Below are positions 22,224 to 32,180 of a stretch of DNA of 64,000 nucleotides, in pieces; positions within the stretch are counted from its first letter, which is position 1; each line of letters starts with the position of its first letter. This DNA comes from Cephalotus follicularis (Eukaryota; Streptophyta; Magnoliopsida; Oxalidales; Cephalotaceae), in NCBI GenBank assembly GCA_001972305.1, contig BDDD01002914.1, positions 1 through 64,000 of the forward strand, in the 5' to 3' direction. A program made the translations under genes and the position numbers. The notes below the pieces were generated by a model that ran no database searches, had not been told where the DNA came from, and saw only the letters and a program-made list of their open reading frames with translations.

Positions 22224-23381
22224 TCAAAGCAAAATACAATGAAAACATGAAATACAGCAATGTTGCTCATGATGATCCAGGAGGATGATTTTGAGGAAAA
22301 GCATTTTGGAACATCTGGATAAGAGTGCTTGACCTTCACAGATTTGGTCCACTCTTCCTCTAAGGTAATCAATGTCTGCTTGAGCCAAATCCATCCTAGC
22401 CTGAAGAGACTCCAGAGTAGGTCTGCTGCTGCTGCTGCTCATTCCAAGGTTTGGTCGAATTTCAAATTGTTGAGCATTTTCATCCTCTTCTTCCTCATCA
22501 TCCCCATCAATGCCAGTTCTCACATTAGTCGGTTCCCTCACTTGTTCTCTTCCTCCAGCTACGTGTTTTACCCACACACCATCCTCGAACTTAATATTCC
22601 AATTTCTAAGCCCGGCTTTGTTTATTAGTTGCTTATGGGATGGTTTAACCGTATGCTCATCATCGGGTATTTCTAGGTCAAGGGATGCTAGAATCCTACT
22701 TAAGAGCATAGGGTAAGGGATGTACTATGATCTAGACAACATGTGATTGATGATTAGGTATGGAAGATTCACAAGAGTTCCATTTTTTATATAAGCAACA
22801 AATTTTAGGTCTCACTCGGAAGGAAGAGTGTGCGAGCCTTCTCTAGGAAATAGGGTGTTTGTGACCAACAAAAGGAGAATGCGGGTGGCGATAGGAAGGT
22901 GACTACTAGTCACAGACATGATAGGGTTAAAGTCGGGGCGTTCTAGGCAAATGCCTATAGCTTCCAATTTCTCAACATCATTAAAGTGTGTAATGCTGGA
23001 ATTAGGAATTCCTAATGTTTCGACAATGAGCTCGGGAGTTAGAGACACTTTATTTCCTAATACGAATGAATTGGCAACACAAGTAGAGGAATTTTCTAAG
23101 TAAGCATAGAAAAGTTTGACAAACCTAGGGTAGATAGTGTGTGATGAGCATAAATATTCAAACCATCCCATTTGCTCTAACCAAGACTTAATAATAGCAA
23201 TATTACTAACTAGTGTATCACTAGATATCCACTTCTCATTGTGTAATTTAACAAAACTAATGACGGAGTGATACCTAGTTTCTTTCTCCTTGGAGAGAAA
23301 AAGTTCATTGTCGTAGTCAATAATGCCTTGAGATGCCCGTGGTTGCCTTGTTGCTATGCTCTTTCGTCTCTTTGAAGCCAT
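22224..23381 (-). pseudogene. Extra Sirevirus ORF downstream of pol (broken)
   Basis: Two open stretches (23381-22812, 189 residues; 22709-22224, 161 residues) lie downstream of pol in the sense of the element. The first begins MASKRRKSIATRQP and contains YPRFVKLFYAYLENS and KVSLTPELIVETLGIPNSS. That pattern resembles the domain annotated as putative plant transposon protein (Pfam PF20167 type); I am recalling this, not searching. The second part has an acidic run (DDEEEEDEN), a serine run and a terminal coiled-coil-like helix (LESLQARMDLAQADIDYLRG). Some Sireviruses carry an extra, sometimes envelope-like, ORF here. No transmembrane segment is visible. Function unknown; broken in this copy. 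Confidence 0.65.
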
Positions 23382-23497
23382 TTGGATCGAATGTAGGTTG
23401 ATTTTAGGGAGAGTTGGGGTTTTAGGGCTGTTTTAGAGTGAGAGGGAGTAAAGAAAAAGAGGGGAAATCGGGTTTTTAAAACCTGATTCCCGAGCTT

Positions 23498-23509
23498 CCA
23501 GTCGACTGG
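23498..23509. promoter_or_regulatory. Single CCAGTCGACTGG site before the extra ORF
   Basis: One perfect 12-bp palindrome of the same type as in the LTRs of E lies about 117 bp upstream of the ATG of the extra ORF on the minus strand, between pol and that ORF. It is the only such site inside the body of E. Confidence 0.5.
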
Positions 23510-23759
23510 GCTATTGGTTTCTGCAAAATTTGGAAAATACAGAAAAATGACCATCCCTTTGATTTGCAAACCTTTAGTTAGCTATTATGGACTAATAGTA
23601 ACTTAGGTACATGATCAATTTGATGTAATTGAGTTAAAAACTCAATGTTTAATGCATGATGAATTTTGAAAAACATTTTTCATACCAATTCACACAACAC
23701 TTAGCAAAATATTACAAATGTGCATAAACTGAGATTCAAGAGGGATTTTGCATACCTAG

Positions 23760-26700
23760 CTCCCTTCGTAATGTGCAGAACCTCTCATTGTCCAAAAGCT
23801 TTGTAAAAATATCTGCAACTTGATTTAAAGTGTCAATATATTGAAGAAAAATATCTCCTTTTTCAACATGATCTCTAAGGAAATGATGTCTAATTTTAAT
23901 ATGTTTTGACTTAGAGTGTTGAACAGTATTTTTACTTAAATTTATTGCACTAGTATTATCACATTTTATACATACATTTTTAATGCTAATGCCAAAATCA
24001 CAAAGTTGTTATTTTAACCACAAAACTTGTGCACAACAACTTCCTGCCGCTACATATTCAGCTTCGGTGGTCGAAAGAGCAACACTATTTTGTTTCTTAG
24101 AAAACCATGACACTAAAGAGTTGCCAAGAAATTGTCAAGTGCCACTAGTGCTCTTTCTATCTATTTTACATCCACCATAATCGACATCGGAAAAAGCATG
24201 CAAATTAAACAATGAATCATTTGAGTAAAACAAGCCTAGTAAAGGAGTGTATGCAAGATATCTAAAGATTCACTTAACCGCAATTAAGTGAGTCTCTTTA
24301 GGTGCAGATTGAAACCTAGCACATAGACATACACTAAACATAATATCTGGTCTACTAGCGGTAAGACAAAGAAGAGATCCTATCATGCTTCTATATATTT
24401 TTTGATCTACCTCTTTACCATTCTCATCTTTGTCGAGTTTGGTCATTGTGCTCATCGGAGTCTTGCAAGGCTTTGAGTTTTCCGTTCCAAACTGTTTGAG
24501 TAAATCTTTTGCGTATTTGGATTGGTTGATGAATGTGCCTTCATTTCCTTGTTGGATTTGAAATCCAAGTAAATACTTGAGTTCACCCATCATACTCATC
24601 TCGAATTCACCTTGCATAGTGTTAGCAAACTCAACACAAAGAGAATCATTAGTAGAATCGAAAATAATGTCATCTACATAAATTTGTACAATTAAAATGT
24701 CATTTAATTTGGTTTTTACAAAAAGAGTTTTATCAACTAAACCTCTTTTAAATTCATTTTCCAAGAGAAATTTAGAAAGCCTTTCATACCAAGCTCTTGG
24801 TGCTTGCTTTAAACCATAAAGTGCTTTTGACAATTTGAAAACATGATCGGTAAAATGTATGTTTTCAAAACCCGGAGGTTGTTCAACATAAACTTCCTCA
24901 TTTATGATGCCATTTAAAAATTCACTTTTAACATCCATTTGATGCAATTTAAAACCTTTAAAACATGCAAAGGCCATTAACAATCTAATAGCTTCTAATC
25001 TAGCTACGGGAGCAAAAGTTTCATCATAGTCAATGCCTTCTTCTTGACTATAACCTTGTGCAACTAATCTTGCTTTATTTCTAATTACCAACCCATTTTC
25101 ATCCATTTTATTATGAAAAATCCATTTTGTTCCAATGGTGGATTGATTTTTAGGCCTAGGAACTAATGACCAAACATCACTCTTGTCAAATTGGTTTAGT
25201 TCCTCTTGCATAGCCACTATCCAAAAATCATCTTTTAAAGCATCAAAAATCTTTTTGGGTTCAATATTAGAAATGAAAGCTACATTGTCACAATACTCCC
25301 TAAGAGAAGAACGAGTTCTTACCCCTTCGGTAGGATTACCGATTACCTCGTTGTCTTTTACATACTCTCTTTCTCTTCTTGCTACGGGCTCCTTGGTGAC
25401 TTGAGTTTGTTGGATTTCCTCTTCATGTGCTCCTTCTTCTTCAATCTTATCAATTTCAACATCTTCTTTGGAGATATCCAAGCTTTCCAATTGGTCCAAG
25501 ATACCTACATCATCAGCAACATCTTCCTTTCTCGAAGCACTATTAGACTCTTCAAATAATACATGAATAGATTCTTCAATAATAAGAGTTCTTTTATTGA
25601 AAACTCTATAAGCTTTAGAGTTTAAAGAGTAGCCTAGAAAAATTCCTTCATCACTCTTGGCATCGAATTTTCCAAGATTATCTTTCCCATTGTTTAAAAT
25701 AAAAACCTTGCACCCAAAAGGTCTCAAATGACTAACATTTGGTTTTATATCATTGAAAAGTTCATATGGGGTTTTCTTTAAAATAGACCGAATCATAACT
25801 CTATTTATTATATAGCAAGCGGTGTTCACGGCTTTGGCCCAAAGATATTTTGGCAAATTGTTTTCACAAAGCAAGGTTCTCCCCATTTCTTCTAGAGTTC
25901 TATTCCTCCTTTCAACAACACCATTTGGTTGAGGAGTTCTAGAAGCCGAGAAGTTATGGTGAATACCAAGTTCATCATAAAAATTTTCAAAACCAAGGTT
26001 TTCAAATTCTTTCCCTTGATCACTACGAATGCTTATAATAGATAGACTCTTTTCATTTTGAATACGTCTACCAAATTTAATGAAGGAATCTAAAGCATCA
26101 CTCTTTAAAGCTAAGAAAATAACCCATGTAAATCTAGAGTAGTCATCTACAATAACTAGGCCATATTGTTTACCACCAATGCTTAGAGTTCTAGTTGGTC
26201 CAAACAAGTCAATGTGCAATAGTTGTAAAATCCTAGTGGTTGAAACAACATTTTTGGCTTTAAAAGAAGTTCTAGTTTGTTTGCCTTGTGCACAAGCATC
26301 ACAAAGTTTATCATTTTCTAATTTCATTTTAGGCAAACCAATGACTAAATCTTTTCTAGAAAGTTTAGCAAGAACATCCATGCTAGCATGGCCTAACCAT
26401 CTATGCCAAAGCCATTTATCATTCGTATTAGCATTGAAACAAACATTTTTGGAAAACATTTCTTTTAAATCAACAACATACACATTCCCTTGTCTATGAC
26501 CAACAAACTTTACATCATTGGTGCTAGTATCAATAATGTGACAAAGTGATGATTCAAAATTAATCTTATATCCTTTATCACACAATTGGCTAACACTAAG
26601 CAAATTATGCTTAAGGCCTACAACATAAGAGACATTTTCAATCAAAGTATTGAATTTGTTACCTATTGAGCCAATGCCAACAATTTTGGCTTTGTTGTTA

Positions 26701-26828
26701 TCTCCAAAGGTGACCTTTCCTCCATCAACTTCTTTAAGTTCAACGAAGAGGCTTTTGTCACCCGTCATGTGCTTTGAGCAACCGCTATCCACGTACCATG
26801 GTTCTTCCTCCTTGTGGTTTGCTCGCAA
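23760..26828 (-). pseudogene. Sirevirus Pol: protease, integrase, RT, RNase H
   Basis: The main open stretch (26828-24270, 852 residues) holds, in order, protease ([13 protein letters not shown]), GAG-pre-integrase (HRWLGHAS), integrase core ([28 protein letters not shown]), RT ([26 protein letters not shown], the active-site YVDD) and the start of the RT-RNase H link ([18 protein letters not shown]). RNase H sequence continues to about 23760 in broken form. Domain order is copia and the sequence is SIRE type. It is the most complete pol in the window but is a broken copy overall, with few breaks in this part. Confidence 0.9.
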
Positions 26829-26912
26829 ACATTGTTCCCCCTACAAAAAAGTCAAATGATTTTGATCTTGGTACCCATTGGTTATTGGGTCCATTATAGT
26901 TACATTTTTGTT

Positions 26913-27518
26913 TTATTGTTCCCTTGGGAACCCAAATTTGTCTAAATGTATAGGATTTTGATTTGGAGAAGGTCTAGTGTGTGAATGAAAGTGAGCAATC
27001 CTTTTAAAACATTTATTAATAGAATGTCCTACCTTATGGAAATATGTGCAATGAGGTTTTGTTTTAGTGTTCTTCAATTTTGCCTTAACTTCTAAGGGAG
27101 CATATCCTATACAGGTTTTATCTAGGTAAGATCTTTGACTAGCAAGCATTTCCTCTAATTTTTTGCTACCTAGTGTGAATTTGCTAAAGGATTTTTCTAG
27201 GTTCACATTCTTTTGTTTGAGAGATTCTACTTCCTTCTCTAAAGCAAAGTCATTACACGAAGTAGGTTTAACTACATGATCAACCCTTTTAGCAAGTTCA
27301 TGTTCATAGATACCAATATCATTTTTCAAATGCTCATTTTCAATAACTAGTAAATCCTTTTCTTTTTCAATACTAGCCATATTTTTCTTAAGTGATGAAT
27401 ATTGAGTGCATTTCTTTTTAAATTCTACAAGTAATTCATCAAATGCAAATTGTAATTCACCAAAGGTATAAGAATCGTCTACCTCATTGTCGCTTTCCTC
27501 ATTGTCACTCAATGCCAT
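26913..27518 (-). pseudogene. Sirevirus Gag, coiled-coil C-terminal part
   Basis: An open stretch of 201 residues starting in an acidic segment. It has heptad-rich sequence (ASIEKEKDLLVIENEHLKND, EKEVESLKQKNVNLEKSF) and a decayed second zinc-knuckle-like motif (HCTYFHKVGHSINKC). A coiled coil in the extended Gag C-terminus is a published hallmark of Sireviruses, reported to bind dynein light chain 8-like proteins. It is separated from the part above in this copy. Treated as a fossil piece of Gag. Confidence 0.75.
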
Positions 27519-27536
27519 GAAGCAAAGGTTTGCAAC

Positions 27537-28568
27537 TTACTCGGTGACTTCATCATCGGAGGAGTCATCATCACTCAAGTGCCAAGCTTTGAGGGCTTTC
27601 TTCTTGAAGAGTTTCTTCTTCTTCAATTGAGGACAATCCACTTTGATATGTCCCGGTTTGTTGCATTCAAAGCATGTGGGAGGATCCATTTTGCTTCCCT
27701 CTCCCTTGTTGAGGTTATTCTTTTGAAATCTTCTAGCTTTATTCATCCTTACGAATTTTGTGAATCGTTTCGCAAAGAGAACATAGTCTTCTTCTTCTAG
27801 CTCCTCCTCACTTGAGATTTCTTCTTTGTGAGTGCTTTTGAGGGCAATGTCCTTCCTCCTTTCTTCTTGGGGCTTTTTCTCCACAAGGTTGGTGGATTTC
27901 TTGTTCAGTTTTACCTCATGAGTCATGAGGGAGCCAAGTAATTCTTCAATTTCCATAACCTTTAGGTCTTTCGACTCTTCGATTGCCGTGACCTTTGGTT
28001 CCCATTCATCGTTGAGACACCCTAGCAATTTCCTAACAAGTTCATCCTTGCCAAAGACCTTGCCAAGACCAGGAAGAGCATTAGTGATATCAAGCAAACG
28101 ATTATATAAATTTTTGATCGATTCATTTGGTTGCATTTTAAACAATTCATAGTCTCTATTCAACAAGGCAAGTTTGGCATTTTTGACTTGCTCGGTACCC
28201 TCATGGATAAGGATGAGCAATTTCCGCACATCATGTGCAGAGGTGCATCTCCTAACGAGATTGTATTCAGTCTTATCTAAAGACACAAGCAATATATTTA
28301 GAGCCTTATTATCTATGGTCAATTTTTTGAAATCATCATCATCCCATTCATCTTCTGTTTTAGCAACGAGTTCATTTTTATCATTGATTCTCATAGGGAT
28401 GTGAGGACCATTTTTGACACTAAGCCAATTCTTAAAGTCTCTAGACTTAAGGTAAATCTCCATACGACTTTTCCAATATGGAAAATCATCACCACTAAAA
28501 AATGGTACCTTAAATTCAGAGACATTGTCATGGTTTCTAGTTTGAGTATTCATGCTAGTGGATGCCAT
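27537..28568 (-). CDS. Sirevirus Gag, N-terminal part with zinc knuckle
   Basis: An open frame of 343 residues with the Sirevirus Gag N-terminus (VPFFSGDDFPYWKSRMEIYL, NGPHIP), the copia gag core (LYNRLLDITNALPGLGK, ELVRKLLGCLNDEWEPKVTAIEE, LGSLMTHEV) and a CCHC zinc knuckle CFECNKPGHIKVDC near residue 295, followed by a lysine-rich and then acidic tail. Gag packages the element RNA in the particle. The ATG at 28568 is preferred because the family motif begins soon after and the primer-binding site lies about 45 bp upstream. The frame ends just before the coiled-coil part described in the next entry; in the family these form one larger Gag. Confidence 0.88.
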   Translation of the reverse strand: MASTSMNTQTRNHDNVSEFKVPFFSGDDFPYWKSRMEIYLKSRDFKNWLSVKNGPHIPMRINDKNELVAKTEDEWDDDDFKKLTIDNKALNILLVSLDKTEYNLVRRCTSAHDVRKLLILIHEGTEQVKNAKLALLNRDYELFKMQPNESIKNLYNRLLDITNALPGLGKVFGKDELVRKLLGCLNDEWEPKVTAIEESKDLKVMEIEELLGSLMTHEVKLNKKSTNLVEKKPQEERRKDIALKSTHKEEISSEEELEEEDYVLFAKRFTKFVRMNKARRFQKNNLNKGEGSKMDPPTCFECNKPGHIKVDCPQLKKKKLFKKKALKAWHLSDDDSSDDEVTE

Positions 28569-28612
28569 GATCTTTAAGTCAAGATGTTAATCTTCAAAAA
28601 TGAGCACACAAT

Positions 28613-28623
28613 CTCTGATACCA
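28613..28623 (-). other. Primer-binding site of Sirevirus E
   Basis: On the minus strand TGGTATCAGAG lies two bases downstream of the 5' LTR, complementary to initiator tRNA-Met. Confidence 0.85.
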
Positions 28624-28625
28624 AT

Positions 28626-29899
28626 TGTAGGAAGTCTAGAGGGGGGGGGTGAATAAACTTATAAAAATTAACTAGCAATATTCCTAAAACAAATTAAACA
28701 CAATCACACAATTGCGGAAATTTAAAGAGTGTAGGGTTGAGAGAGTTGCAAACAAATATATAGTGGTTCGGCAAACCGCCTACGTCCACTCCCCAAGGCC
28801 TCCCCTTGAGTATTTCACTAGTGTACCCCAATCCGGGCTTGAAACTCCAACCAAGCTTCAAAGACTTTCGCTCCAACCAAGCGAAATACAAGTTTGCTCC
28901 TTCTGAGCTATACAAGAGACAACCTCTCTTGTTTACAAGAAATTTAGTGTTTAAAGGTATTACAAATTCTCAACGAATTTGTTTACAATTTTAGCTCAAA
29001 TCTCACAAAGCTTCTAATGATAGAGAATGTAAATGGTGAAGGCTTTGTAGTATGTGATATTGCTTCTTGATGATCTCATTTGGTGTTGAGAGAGTTTGGA
29101 ATTGTGCTTGAGTTAGCTTGAATAAATATTCACTTTGATTGCAAGAGGTTCTTTGAAGAATGCTCCACTTTGGCTTATAAACAAGTGCTCCAACGGATCT
29201 ATTTTTGAAGTTCTGGTACAATCCAGTTGGCTGGATTTCTTGGGCAGTCAGCTGGTGTTGATGGTGCGTATTTCAAATATAGCCGTTAGATGAAGACAGT
29301 CGGCTGCTTCCTCTGGGCAGTCAGCTGGTGGAGCTTGACAGTTGGCTGGTGCTCTGTTCCAGTCGAGTGGTTGAGGTAAATTGGACTTCCAAAAAGCTAC
29401 TGCCAAATGTTGCACAATTGGTGACAGTCGGTTGGATATGTTGGCAGTCGACTGGTGACCCTTGGCAGTCGACTGGTGTCCTGCTTCAGTCGGCTGGATG
29501 AGGTGGTGTGAAGTTCCAAAACCTACTGCCTGAATTTGACACCCTTGGCAGTCGACTGGACCTCCTTGGCAGTCGACTGTTTTGTCCTGGCAGTCGACTG
29601 CTCCCCTGATGCAGTCGGCTGGTGTGTTGTGTACCTATAGTTCCTAGGTTTCCTTCAAGAACCAGTCGGCTGTTTAATCAAAACAGTCGACTACTCAACC
29701 CTGGAAGTTGGCTGCCCAACCTAGGCAGTCGGCTGGATTTCCCTGTATCTGCAGAAATAGCTTTGGCACAACTTTGGACATAAAATCAAGTGAGTCTATG
29801 AATTTATAGTTCAGAGCATTATGCATACAAGTATTATATGTTTGTTAATCATCGAAATAACACATGTTAGGACAATTAACGGGGTGGCAAAGGCCAACA
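28626..29899 (-). repeat. 5' LTR of Sirevirus E
   Basis: On the minus strand it starts TGTTGGCCTTTGCC and ends CTTCCTACA, 1274 bp. It carries eighteen CAGTCGACTG-type sites (29224-29735) and, 43 bp downstream on the minus strand, a TATA-like TTTATAAG (29181-29174). Confidence 0.88.
29224..29735. promoter_or_regulatory. Palindrome array of Sirevirus E, 18 sites in quartets
   Basis: CAGTCGACTG or CAGTCGGCTG sites start at 29224, 29245; 29297, 29318, 29339, 29360; 29425, 29445, 29466, 29487; 29549, 29570, 29591, 29612; 29663, 29684, 29705, 29726. Every step inside a group is 20 or 21 bp. Group starts lie 114-128 bp apart. Spacers differ from site to site. The array lies in U3 directly upstream of the TATA-like sequence of the minus-strand promoter. 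Repeated palindromes are known in Sirevirus LTRs; binding-site function here is inferred. Confidence 0.78.
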
Positions 29900-30305
29900 C
29901 CTTGGACAAAACTAACGCTACGTGATTATCGGCGAGGTAGCTCCTCGATCGATGTTCATATGGTGTAGTGTTGAGCTTGTCATGCAGTGCTCTTGAAGTG
30001 GGTATCCATATGCGTATATGAGGGATGTGTACAGTCCTGCAGCCCATGACCAGGTTGATGGATCTTCAACGGAGTTGTTATTTGTGCTTGTTGAGGTGGT
30101 TCCAGCTGTGGAAGTATGAGTAAGAAGGTTCCCTTAGTTTTGCCCATCCTCCCGACCCTGGACCAGCTCGGTCCCTGAAGATGTTTTGTTGGGTGAGCCT
30201 TGGTGGATCCATTGGGTACTGGGCCGGGGTGAGATTTCATCTCCTCAGTGTAAGTTGAGTGTTGGTGGGACCTCGGGTAGTTGTCCCATTCTTGGCGTTT
30301 GTCCC

Positions 30306-30537
30306 GGGCCTTTTGTTGATCACAGGCATTGCTTATGTTAATCGTTGTCGTTTCCTTGTGCACGGGCCTTGTGTTGATCCTAGGCATTGCTTATGTTAAA
30401 CATTGGCGTTTCCTTATGCACGGGCCTTGTGTTGATCCCAGGCACTGCTTATGTTAAACGTTGTCATTTCCTTATGCATGGGCCTTGTGTTGATCCCAGG
30501 CATTGCTATTGTGGTGGTCTCCCCGGGCATTGCTGTT
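30306..30537 (+). repeat. 58-bp tandem repeat, 5' LTR of C
   Basis: GGGCCTT-type unit starts at 30306, 30364, 30422 and 30480, each exactly 58 bp apart. The 3' LTR has three such starts (35434, 35492, 35550). Confidence 0.8.
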
Positions 30538-31020
30538 GTGGTGGTCTCCCCGGGCATTGCTGGTGTGGTTGTCTCCCTGGGCATTGCAGGTGTGGTTGTC
30601 TCCCCTGACATTGCTGGTGTGGTTGTCTCCCCAGGAATTTGCTTGTGTGGTGGTCTCCCCGAATATCGCTTATGTGGTGGTCTCCTCGGGCGTTGACTGA
30701 GCGAAGTGGCTTCTCTGTTGTTTTGTTGAAGATGCCTTATCGGGCGTGAATCTCCTCGGGCTACCTGCTCTGGTGCTGGGAGTGGGTTTGCATCTGTGGA
30801 TGGTTTGATATCCGTGGATGGGCTGTTGTTCCGTGGATGGTCTGGTACTCCGTAGTGGGCAGGTGTGCATGGCTTCTCTGCTGGCAGGTGGTGGAATTGT
30901 TGTGGCATTCTTCATCTTGCTGTTGTGGATAATGCCTGAAGGTAGACATGCCAACTTGTCGAACTACGTCGCAGGGGTGCGTATCCTTGAAGTGTCGAGC
31001 TCATGGGCAGGCAGTGCTTG

Positions 31021-31190
31021 TGGTCTGGCTTGTTGTCTGGGCAAGCAGTACTTGTGGTCTGGCTTGTTGTCTCGGCAGGCAGTACTTGTGGTCTGGCTTG
31101 TTGTCTTGGTAGGCAGTGCTTGTGGTCTGGCTTGTTATCTGGGTAGGCAGTGCTTGTGGCCTGGCGTTGTGATTTTTTGTTGTGGTCTGC
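31021..31190 (+). repeat. 34-bp tandem repeat, 5' LTR of C
   Basis: TGGTCTGGCTTG-type unit starts at 31021, 31055, 31089, 31123 and 31157, each 34 bp apart. The 3' LTR has seven (36117 to 36321). Confidence 0.8.
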
Positions 31191-31310
31191 CGTTGTGGTT
31201 CCCCTGGCATTGTGATCTGTTGTTGTGGTTTGCCGTTGTGGTTCCCCTAGCATTGTGGTCTGGTGTTGTGGTTCCTCTGGCGATGTGTCTCCTCTGACCA
31301 TAGACCAAGG

Positions 31311-31560
31311 TGTTAAGTGATCACGTGTAGAGCTCGTGGGTGCTCTCCTAGGGTTTAAGTGATACGGTGCATGTTGGGGTCATGGAAGACAGTGTTAAGT
31401 GATAACGTGTAGGACACAAGGGTGCTCTCCTAGGATCTAAGTGATACGGTGCGTGTTGGTGTCTTGGACAATGTTAAGTGATCACATGCATAACACGTGG
31501 GTGTTGTCCTCATGTCTAAATGATACAGTGCGTGTTTGGACGACAGTGTTGAGGATTTAA
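31311..31560 (+). repeat. Roughly 80-bp tandem repeat, 5' LTR of C
   Basis: TGTTAAGTGAT recurs at 31311, 31393 and 31470, with a further decayed unit. The counterpart is at about 36472-36730 in the 3' LTR. Confidence 0.7.
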
Positions 31561-32180
31561 TGAAACGGTGAGCTGGGGCTCTCCTCTCGTTGAAGTCCCC
31601 TACTCCTTTTTATATTACATCCTTGGAGTGCTCTCCTCAGGTTTTATTTAGCAGTGGCTTCTGGTTGGCATAGCTCCCTTGAATGAATGAATTCTGGTGC
31701 GGCTTCTTTGCCATGTATGGCTGTTGTGGTTATCCTTTCATTCTCAGTATTTGCTAAGCCATGTAACCCTATATGTAATGAACTTCATACTAGTGGAACC
31801 TCATGGATGACTGAAGAAGTGGACGTAGGCATATTTTATGCCGAACCACTATAAATTGATTGTCTCATTCTACTCTTTCCTTTATCATGTATGTCTAAAT
31901 GCATGAATGCTATGTCCAAGTTGTTGTAGGTCTGGTCCTCTGCCGCAGAGGAAGAGGACAGGCAAGACCTTGGATCGTGGCGCCAGTCCGCTGCAGTAGG
32001 TAGCCAAGGCGCAGGTGGACGTCCAGTCCTCTGCTCTCGTGATGTGCTGGGAAGAGAAGAAAAAAAAGTATGAAGGAGAAGATGACATAAGGAAGTTGTA
32101 TGACCAGTTTGTGCCATGGGTTATGGTTAAAGTCATCCCAGTTTCCTGTAACGGCTCGGGTTCAGGATCAGGTCGTTACA

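Larger units (their letters stand above)
15842..29899 (-). mobile_element. Element E: Ty1/copia Sirevirus with an extra ORF
   Basis: A minus-strand Sirevirus inserted in the 5' LTR of C. On the minus strand the order is 5' LTR (29899-28626), primer-binding site (28623-28613), gag (28568-26913), pol (26828 to about 23760), an extra ORF region (23381-22224), several polypurine tracts (about 22056-17016) and 3' LTR (17015-15842). A LINE sits in the 3' untranslated region. Gag and RT sequence, the gag coiled coil, the multiple purine tracts and the palindromic LTR repeats all fit the Sirevirus genus. CCTTG at 29900-29904 is the likely right TSD; the left end is trimmed, so no partner is visible. 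Broken, with a handful of breaks in the coding part. LTR difference is about 3 percent by eye. Confidence 0.9.
14729..32180 (+). repeat. 5' LTR of element C, split by Sirevirus E
   Basis: Parts are 14729-15841 and 29900-32180. The second part is built largely of tandem repeats: four 58-bp units (30306-30537), roughly 30-bp units (about 30506-30700), five 34-bp units (31021-31190) and roughly 80-bp units (31311-31560). It ends GGTCGTTACA. ORFs across these arrays reflect repetition, not genes. Confidence 0.82.

Noticed and set aside
29224-29735. Regular short repeats with spacers, CRISPR-like at first sight
   Set aside because: The repeats are 10-bp palindromes with about 11-bp spacers inside plant LTRs, there are no cas genes, and the same array occurs in both LTRs of one element.
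30306-30700. 58-bp and 30-bp direct repeats as a possible CRISPR or centromeric satellite
   Set aside because: Units are directly adjacent without unique spacers, few in number and confined to the LTRs of element C.
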